From Pseudomonas sp. PSB18 (lineage in GTDB: Bacteria; Pseudomonadota; Gammaproteobacteria; Pseudomonadales; Pseudomonadaceae), in contig NZ_NOIN01000014.1 of the NCBI RefSeq assembly GCF_014596565.1, positions 1 to 64,000 of the forward strand: a DNA stretch of 64,000 nt, given 5' to 3'. Each line of letters begins with the position of its first letter. Position 1 is the first letter of the stretch. The position numbers were made by a program, and so were the translations under genes. The notes beneath the pieces were generated by a model. The model saw nothing but the letters and a program-made list of their open reading frames with translations. It was not told where the DNA came from and made no database searches. Positions 58,945 to 64,000 of this stretch are shown here, piece by piece.

Positions 58945-61817
58945 TCAACATTTTCGATCCCGCCAGCGATATCGACCTGGGCACCCCGGAACGCGAAAGC
59001 GAGGTGCAAGTCAGCCTGAGCATCGACGGCCGCGAAATCACCGTTCCCTCCGGGACCTCGGTGATGCGCGCCGCGGCATTGCTCGGCACCACCATCCCCA
59101 AACTCTGTGCCACCGACAGCCTGGAGCCGTTCGGTTCCTGTCGCATGTGCCTGGTGGAGATCGACGGCATGCGCGGCTATCCAGCCTCGTGCACCACGCC
59201 GGTCACCGAAGGCATGGTGGTACGCACCCAGACCTCCCGACTCGCCGGCCTGCGGCGTAACGTGATGGAACTGTACATCTCCGACCACCCGCTGGACTGC
59301 CTGACCTGCTCGGCCAACGGCAACTGTGAATTGCAGACGGTGGCGGGGCAGGTCGGCCTGCGTGAAGTGCGCTATGGCTACGAGGGTGACAACCACCTGG
59401 CCGAAACGAAGGACGTTTCCAACCCTTATTTCGACTACGACCCGAGCAAATGCATCGTCTGCAACCGCTGCGTGCGGGCCTGCGAGGAAACCCAGGGCAC
59501 CTTCGCGCTGACCATCACCGGGCGCGGCTTCGATTCACGGGTGGCGGCCGCTGGCGGTGACAACTTCCTCGACTCCGAATGCGTGTCCTGCGGCGCCTGT
59601 GTGCAGGCCTGCCCGACGGCCACGCTGATGGAAAAAAGCGTCGTGGAAATCGGTCAGCCGGAGCGCAGCGTCATCACCACCTGCGCCTACTGCGGTGTCG
59701 GGTGCTCCTTCCGCGCCGAAATGAAAGGCGACCAACTGGTGCGCATGGTTCCGGACAAGAACGGCCAGGCCAACCATGGCCATTCCTGCGTCAAGGGGCG
59801 TTTCGCCTGGGGCTACGCCACCCACCCGGATCGCATCACCAAGCCGATGATTCGCAAGCACATCAACGATCCGTGGCAGGAAGTCAGCTGGGACGAAGCC
59901 GTCAACTACGCGGCCAGTGAATTCCGTCGCATTCAGTTGAAATACGGCCGCGACTCCATCGGCGGCATCACCTCTAGTCGTTGCACCAACGAAGAAACCT
60001 ACCTGGTGCAGAAGCTGGTGCGTACCGCCTTCGGCAACAACAACGTCGACACCTGCGCCCGGGTTTGCCATTCGCCGACCGGTTATGGCCTCAAGCAGAC
60101 ACTCGGCGAGTCCGCCGGTACCCAGACCTTCGATTCGGTGATGCTGGCCGACGTGATCCTGGTGATGGGCGCCAACCCGACCGATGCCCACCCGGTGTTC
60201 GGCTCCCAGCTCAAGCGTCGCCTGCGCCAGGGTGCGCGGCTGATCGTCATCGACCCGCGGCGCATCGACCTGGTGGATTCGCCCCATGCCCGCGCCGACC
60301 TGCACTTGCAACTTCGCCCGGGCACCAACGTGGCGATGCTCAATGCGCTGGCCCATGTGATCGTTACCGAAGGACTGGTCAACCAGCCTTTCGTCGACGA
60401 GCGCTGCGAAGCGGCGGACTTTGCCCGCTGGCGCGACTTCGTCAGCCTGCCTGAGAACGCGCCCGAGGTCCTGGGCCCGGTGTGCGGCGTGCCTGCCGAG
60501 CAGATCCGCGCCGCCGCACGGCTCTACGCCACCGGCGGCAACGCGGCCATCTACTACGGCCTCGGCGTGACCGAGCACAGCCAGGGCAGTACGTCGGTGA
60601 TGGGTATCGCCAACCTCGCCATGGTCACCGGTAACATCGGTCGCGAAGGCGTCGGCGTGAACCCGTTGCGCGGGCAGAACAACGTGCAGGGTTCCTGCGA
60701 CATGGGTTCGTTCCCCCACGAGCTGCCTGGTTATCGCCACGTCTCCAACGAGGCAGTGCGCGCCCAGTTCGAGCAGGCCTGGAACGTGACCCTGCAACCC
60801 GATCCGGGGCTGCGCATTCCAAACATGTTCGAGGCGGCGCTGGATGGCTCCTTCAAGGCGCTTTATTGCCAGGGTGAGGACATCGCCCAGAGTGACCCGA
60901 ACACCCAGCACGTGACTGCGGCCCTGAGCGCCCTGGAGTGTGTGGTGGTGCAGGACATCTTCCTCAACGAGACGGCCAAGTTCGCCCACGTATTCCTGCC
61001 GGGCAGTTCGTTCCTCGAGAAGGACGGTACCTTCACCAACGCCGAACGCCGTATCTCGCGGGTACGCAAGGTGATGGAGCCCCTGGCCGGCAAGGCTGAC
61101 TGGGAGGCCACCATGGCCCTGTCCGAAGCCCTGGGCTACAAGATGGACTACAAGCATCCTTCCGAGATCATGGATGAAATCGCCCGCCTGACGCCGACGT
61201 TCACCCGGGTCAGCTACGCCGAGCTGGATCGCCATGGCAGCCTGCAATGGCCGTGCAACGATGACGCGCCGGACGGTACGCCGATCATGCACATCGACGA
61301 GTTCGTGCGTGGCAAGGGGCGCTTCATGCTTACCGGCTATGTGCCGACCGATGAGAAGGTCAACAGTCGCTATCCGCTGCTGCTGACCACCGGACGTATC
61401 CTCAGCCAGTACAACGTGGGTGCCCAGACCCGGCGCACCGAAAACGTCGCCTGGCACGAGGAAGACCGGTTGGAAATCCATCCGAGCGACGCCGAGAGCC
61501 GCGGTATCGTCGAGGGCGATTGGGTCGGTATCGGTAGCCGCGCCGGACAGACCGTGCTGCGCGCCAAGGTTTCTGAGCGGGTGGCGCCAGGGGTGGTCTA
61601 CACCACCTTCCACTTCCCGGAATCGGGTGCCAACGTGATCACCACCGACAACTCCGACTGGGCCACCAACTGCCCGGAATACAAGGTGACGGCGGTGGAA
61701 ATCGTGCGGGTCAGCCAACCTTCGGAATGGCAGAAACGCTACCAGGCCTTCAGCGATGAACAGGGGCGCCTGCTGCGCGAGCGCCGTCATGCCGAGAAAG
61801 CCGAGGTGCGTCGATGA
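58941..61817 (+). CDS. fdsA: formate dehydrogenase alpha subunit FdsA (molybdenum catalytic subunit)
   Basis: 958 residues from MINIFDPASDIDLGTPERES, ATGA-overlapping fdsB. N-terminal [2Fe-2S] (LEPFGSCRMCLVEIDGMRG), a His/Cys3 cluster (DHPLDCLTCSANGNCELQ), two [4Fe-4S] ferredoxin motifs (CIVCNRCVRACEE and CVSCGACVQACP), then the molybdopterin domain with CAYCGVGCSFRAE. The catalytic residue is Cys376 in CARVCHSPTGYG, i.e. a cysteine rather than a selenocysteine enzyme. It oxidises formate to CO2. C-terminal MopB-type dinucleotide-binding domain (TTGRILSQYNVGAQTRRTEN). The enzyme is soluble and NAD-linked. Confidence 0.97.
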   Translation: MINIFDPASDIDLGTPERESEVQVSLSIDGREITVPSGTSVMRAAALLGTTIPKLCATDSLEPFGSCRMCLVEIDGMRGYPASCTTPVTEGMVVRTQTSRLAGLRRNVMELYISDHPLDCLTCSANGNCELQTVAGQVGLREVRYGYEGDNHLAETKDVSNPYFDYDPSKCIVCNRCVRACEETQGTFALTITGRGFDSRVAAAGGDNFLDSECVSCGACVQACPTATLMEKSVVEIGQPERSVITTCAYCGVGCSFRAEMKGDQLVRMVPDKNGQANHGHSCVKGRFAWGYATHPDRITKPMIRKHINDPWQEVSWDEAVNYAASEFRRIQLKYGRDSIGGITSSRCTNEETYLVQKLVRTAFGNNNVDTCARVCHSPTGYGLKQTLGESAGTQTFDSVMLADVILVMGANPTDAHPVFGSQLKRRLRQGARLIVIDPRRIDLVDSPHARADLHLQLRPGTNVAMLNALAHVIVTEGLVNQPFVDERCEAADFARWRDFVSLPENAPEVLGPVCGVPAEQIRAAARLYATGGNAAIYYGLGVTEHSQGSTSVMGIANLAMVTGNIGREGVGVNPLRGQNNVQGSCDMGSFPHELPGYRHVSNEAVRAQFEQAWNVTLQPDPGLRIPNMFEAALDGSFKALYCQGEDIAQSDPNTQHVTAALSALECVVVQDIFLNETAKFAHVFLPGSSFLEKDGTFTNAERRISRVRKVMEPLAGKADWEATMALSEALGYKMDYKHPSEIMDEIARLTPTFTRVSYAELDRHGSLQWPCNDDAPDGTPIMHIDEFVRGKGRFMLTGYVPTDEKVNSRYPLLLTTGRILSQYNVGAQTRRTENVAWHEEDRLEIHPSDAESRGIVEGDWVGIGSRAGQTVLRAKVSERVAPGVVYTTFHFPESGANVITTDNSDWATNCPEYKVTAVEIVRVSQPSEWQKRYQAFSDEQGRLLRERRHAEKAEVRR

Positions 61818-62023
61818 GTACCGAAAGCCTGATCAAGATGGCCAACCAGATTGGCCAGTACTTCTCCAGTGAGCCGGACAAGACGCTGGCGGTGAACGGC
61901 GTGCGCCAGCATATCCAGAGTTTCTGGACACCGGTCATGCGCAATCAGCTGATGAAGTGGCGGGTGGAGAATCCTGGCGATGGGCTGCACCCGCTGGTGC
62001 AGGCGGCATTGACGGAATCCTAG
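61814..62023 (+). CDS. fdsD: formate dehydrogenase delta subunit FdsD
   Basis: 69 residues. MSTESLIKMANQIGQYFSSE, AVNGVRQHIQSFWTPVMRNQ and GLHPLVQAAL match FdsD, a small subunit required for assembly or stability of the FdsABG complex. Its ATGA overlaps the fdsA stop. Last gene of the operon. In several bacteria fdsC (FdhD sulfur-transferase) lies between fdsA and fdsD; it is absent here. Confidence 0.93.
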   Translation: MSTESLIKMANQIGQYFSSEPDKTLAVNGVRQHIQSFWTPVMRNQLMKWRVENPGDGLHPLVQAALTES

Positions 62024-62033
62024 CGCAAAGGTT

Positions 62034-62063
62034 CGGTGCGCAGCCCTGGTCGGCTGCGCACCG
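62034..62063. terminator. strong hairpin between fdsD and ompW
   Basis: CGGTGCGCAGCC and GGCTGCGCACCG form a perfect 12-bp stem with a 6-nt loop, 10 bp after the fdsD stop and 27 bp before the ompW stop. There is no long T-run; it could serve both convergent operons. Confidence 0.65.
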
Positions 62064-62090
62064 TTCCCCGGACACAGAGGGCTGTTGTGT

Positions 62091-62786
62091 TCAGAATTTG
62101 TAACCCAGCCCAACCATGTACACGAAAGGGTCCACCTCGACATTCACTTTGGACCTGACCCCAAGCGTTGTATTGCTTACATAGGCATCGGTCTCGATGT
62201 CGATATAGCGCATCTGTGCGTTGAGCATCAGGCGATCGGTGAGCATGTAGTCTGCGCCCACCTGGGCTGCCCATCCCCAAGAATTGCTGGCGTGAAACGA
62301 GTCGAAGCCCGCGGCGCTGGCGCGGCTGCCGACGCTTTCATCGTAGACCCAGGTGTAATTGATACCAACGCCCAGGTAGGGCTGGAAGGCTGCCTTGTTG
62401 TTGAGCGGGTAGTAGATCAGGCTCACGGTTGGCGGCAGATGCTTGAGGGATCCCAACTTGCCATCGGCAATGCCACCGGAGGTGCCGGAGATATTCACGT
62501 CGTGTTCGAATGGCGTCGCCGCCAGCAGCTCGACGCCCAGGTGGTCGGTGATCATGTAGGCGAAATTCAGGCCCAGCTGGGTATCGCTGTTCAGGCTCGC
62601 CTTGCCGCCCAGGTCGGTACCGGCGAGGCTACCGCGATCGACGCGCACGCTGGAGCTGCTTTCCCGAGGGTCGACGGTCACGGCTCCCGCGCGGATCAGA
62701 ACATCGCCGGCTTCGAAGGCCTGGGCTGTGGTGGCCGACATCGCCCCGATCAACAGGGCGCTGTTCAGAAGATTCGATTTACGCAT
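62091..62786 (-). CDS. ompW: outer-membrane protein OmpW
   Basis: 231 residues with a signal peptide (LNSALLIGAMSATTAQA before FEAGD). An eight-stranded barrel: FEAGDVLIRAGAVTVDPRES, NFAYMITDHLGVELLAATPF, LPPTVSLIYYPLNNKAAFQP, YLGVGINYTWVYDE and C-terminal MVGLGYKF with terminal Phe are the OmpW/AlkL family. It passes small hydrophobic molecules through the outer membrane. Ribosome site GGAG 6 nt upstream. It converges on the fds operon across the hairpin at 62034. Confidence 0.95.
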   Translation of the reverse strand: MRKSNLLNSALLIGAMSATTAQAFEAGDVLIRAGAVTVDPRESSSSVRVDRGSLAGTDLGGKASLNSDTQLGLNFAYMITDHLGVELLAATPFEHDVNISGTSGGIADGKLGSLKHLPPTVSLIYYPLNNKAAFQPYLGVGINYTWVYDESVGSRASAAGFDSFHASNSWGWAAQVGADYMLTDRLMLNAQMRYIDIETDAYVSNTTLGVRSKVNVEVDPFVYMVGLGYKF

Positions 62787-63089
62787 GCATCACTCCACAA
62801 TTCGAACGAAGGCCATCCAGCTCGAACCGCGGACGGTTCCAGGTGGTGCCGGAGATTCGAGTATCGAAAACCCCTGGCGGATGAACATCGGCCGATTGGC
62901 ATAGTGCGGTGGGGTGATGTGTTTCAGTCCTTGTCAGCCTGCGAGAAGGCCTCAGAGGACAAAGTCCTTCATTCCCCGCCAATCCCCTGTGGGAGCGAGC
63001 CTGCTCGCGATGGCATTGGGTCAGCTTGCATTGAGGTTGGATGTGCCGCCGTCATCGCGAGCAGGCTCGCTCCCACAGAGGCATCATCG
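62787..63089. other. 303-bp intergenic region with a REPIN
   Basis: Between the ompW start and the epoxide hydrolase stop. Only a REPIN and the ompW 5' region are seen. A plus-strand ORF across it is translated REP and antisense ompW and is not called. Confidence 0.7.
62986..63079. repeat. REPIN
   Basis: Forward unit 62986-63013 and reverse unit 63051-63079 face each other around about 37 bp, ending 10 bp from the epoxide hydrolase stop. Confidence 0.9.
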
Positions 63090-64000
63090 CTAGCGCAACG
63101 CCCGAAAGAACGCCCTGATATCCGCCGCCAGCAACGCCGGCTGTTCCAGCGCCGCAAAGTGGCCGCCGCGGGGCATCGTGGTCCAGCGCTCCACTGCACA
63201 GCACCGCTCCACCCAGCTTCTTGGCGGCATGGGCAGTTCCTTGGGGAACAGCGCGACCCCGACCGCAGGCTTCACCCGCTCGCCGCTGTTGAACTGCAAG
63301 GGGCGCTTGCTGCCCTCCACGTACTGACGAAACGACGAGCCAATGCAGTTCGTCAGCCAGTAGAGCGTCACATTGGTCAGCAGCCAGTCACGGTCGATGG
63401 CCGGGTCGGTATCACACCAGGCCAACAGTTTTTCCCCCATCCAGGCCAATAGTCCGGCCGGTGAATCGTTCAAGCCCACGGCCAGGCTCTGGGGTTTGGT
63501 TCGCTGCAGGTGAGCGTAGGCGCCTTCGGCATCGCCAAATGCGGCGGCGCGCTGGAGGAAAAGCGTTTCTTCCGCTGTTTGCGGCGGCTCGGTTTCGCCC
63601 AGGGGAGGGCGGTAGGAGCCCGGAATGTAGTTGAGGTGAATCCCTGTCACCTGCTCGGGAAACCGCACACCCAGCCAGGTCGAGACCCCCGCGCCAATGT
63701 CCCCGCCCTGGGCACCAAAGCGCTCATAACCCAGCCCGCCCATCAACGTCTGCCACAATCCGGCAATCTCATGGGGCCCCATGCCCGCTTGCGTGAACGG
63801 CGCGGAAAAGGTGTAGCCGGGCAGCGACGGCACCACCACATGGAACGCATCCGCCGGGTCGCCACCATGACTGCCCGGATCCGTCAGCAACGGAATGATG
63901 CGCTGCATCTCGATGAACGAGCCGGGCCAGCCATGGGTCAGGACGAGCGGCATTGGATCCGGCCCGATACCGCGTTGATGAACAAAGTGAATCCGGTGCC
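63090..64000 (-). CDS. epoxide hydrolase (alpha/beta fold), 5' end outside window
   Basis: About 302 residues are visible; the frame stays open to the window edge (IHFVHQRGIGPDPMPLVLTH), so the N-terminal EHN region lies beyond it. The hydrolase-fold oxyanion segment LVLTHGWPGSFIEMQ, the nucleophile Asp in GAQGGDIGAGVSTWLG, and the C-terminal catalytic His in GGHFAALE fit microsomal/juvenile-hormone-type epoxide hydrolases. It opens epoxides to diols; the substrate is unknown. Cytoplasmic as far as can be seen. Confidence 0.9.
   Translation of the reverse strand, partial: HRIHFVHQRGIGPDPMPLVLTHGWPGSFIEMQRIIPLLTDPGSHGGDPADAFHVVVPSLPGYTFSAPFTQAGMGPHEIAGLWQTLMGGLGYERFGAQGGDIGAGVSTWLGVRFPEQVTGIHLNYIPGSYRPPLGETEPPQTAEETLFLQRAAAFGDAEGAYAHLQRTKPQSLAVGLNDSPAGLLAWMGEKLLAWCDTDPAIDRDWLLTNVTLYWLTNCIGSSFRQYVEGSKRPLQFNSGERVKPAVGVALFPKELPMPPRSWVERCCAVERWTTMPRGGHFAALEQPALLAADIRAFFRALR

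Noticed and set aside
59535..61790. 751-residue minus-strand ORF antisense to fdsA
   Set aside because: fdsA has all its motifs in the plus strand. The antisense frame is open because of third-position GC bias and shows no recognisable domain or start signal.
62085..63452. 455-residue plus-strand ORF spanning ompW, the REPIN and the epoxide hydrolase end
   Set aside because: It crosses two well-supported minus-strand genes and a REPIN. It cannot be a real gene with both neighbours intact.

Overview
This looks like a chromosomal segment of a fluorescens-type Pseudomonas. The supports are the high GC content, the repeated intergenic REP/REPIN palindromes with the core GGGAGCGAGCCTGCTCGC, the Pseudomonas-style xylose operon (xylA-F-G-H with a divergent xylR), a large two-partner-secretion exoprotein, and many signalling genes. 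No rRNA, tRNA, CRISPR array, phage or intact insertion sequence was seen. The species is an inference from gene content and repeats.

Layout. 0-11.7 kb: 3' part of a giant CdiA/FhaB-like exoprotein ending in an AT-richer DUF6883-type toxin tip, followed 5 bp later by a DUF4926-type immunity candidate. 11.7-13.5 kb: two lipoproteins, a small Pseudomonas protein and a REP-rich gap. 13.5-19.6 kb: a histidine kinase and a GGDEF-EAL protein with nearly the same periplasmic sensor, enclosing a porin and a phosphate-binding-like periplasmic protein. 19.7-26.5 kb: xylose uptake and isomerisation with its regulator. 26.5-28.2 kb: a HigBA-type toxin-antitoxin pair and a SMI1/KNR4 protein. 28.4-33.8 kb: an AraC/GyrI-like regulator and an hscC Hsp70 / J-protein / unknown-protein operon. 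34-39 kb: a solute-binding protein / diguanylate cyclase / solute-binding protein operon facing a dCache-HAMP-GGDEF cyclase. 39-43 kb: periplasmic trehalase, a DUF488 protein and an amidase. 43.5-46.6 kb: the GAPDH-arsJ arsenate-efflux pair, converging on a split YeeE/YedE sulfur-transport pair. 46.7-49.7 kb: GntR regulator, MFS transporter and amidohydrolase. 49.9-52.4 kb: a four-PAS HWE histidine kinase with a one-domain response regulator. 52.7-56.6 kb: a zinc-ribbon protein with a possible nuclease domain, a small secreted protein, a MarR-GNAT fusion and a membrane protein. 56.9-62.0 kb: fdsGBAD, a soluble NAD-linked molybdenum formate dehydrogenase. 62-64 kb: ompW and the 3' part of an epoxide hydrolase.

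How the genes work together. The window is a series of separate accessory and catabolic modules, each a short tight operon (many 1-4 bp ATGA or TGATG overlaps) separated by REP elements. Themes are carbon scavenging (xylose, trehalose, formate, an unknown acid), c-di-GMP signalling (three diguanylate cyclases in 22 kb), arsenic and sulfur handling, and competition (contact-dependent toxin, toxin-antitoxin, possible nuclease). The least explained parts are the duplicated sensor module at 13.5-19.6 kb, the zinc-ribbon/nuclease-like gene at 52.7 kb, and the cyclase operon with two binding proteins at 34-36.8 kb.
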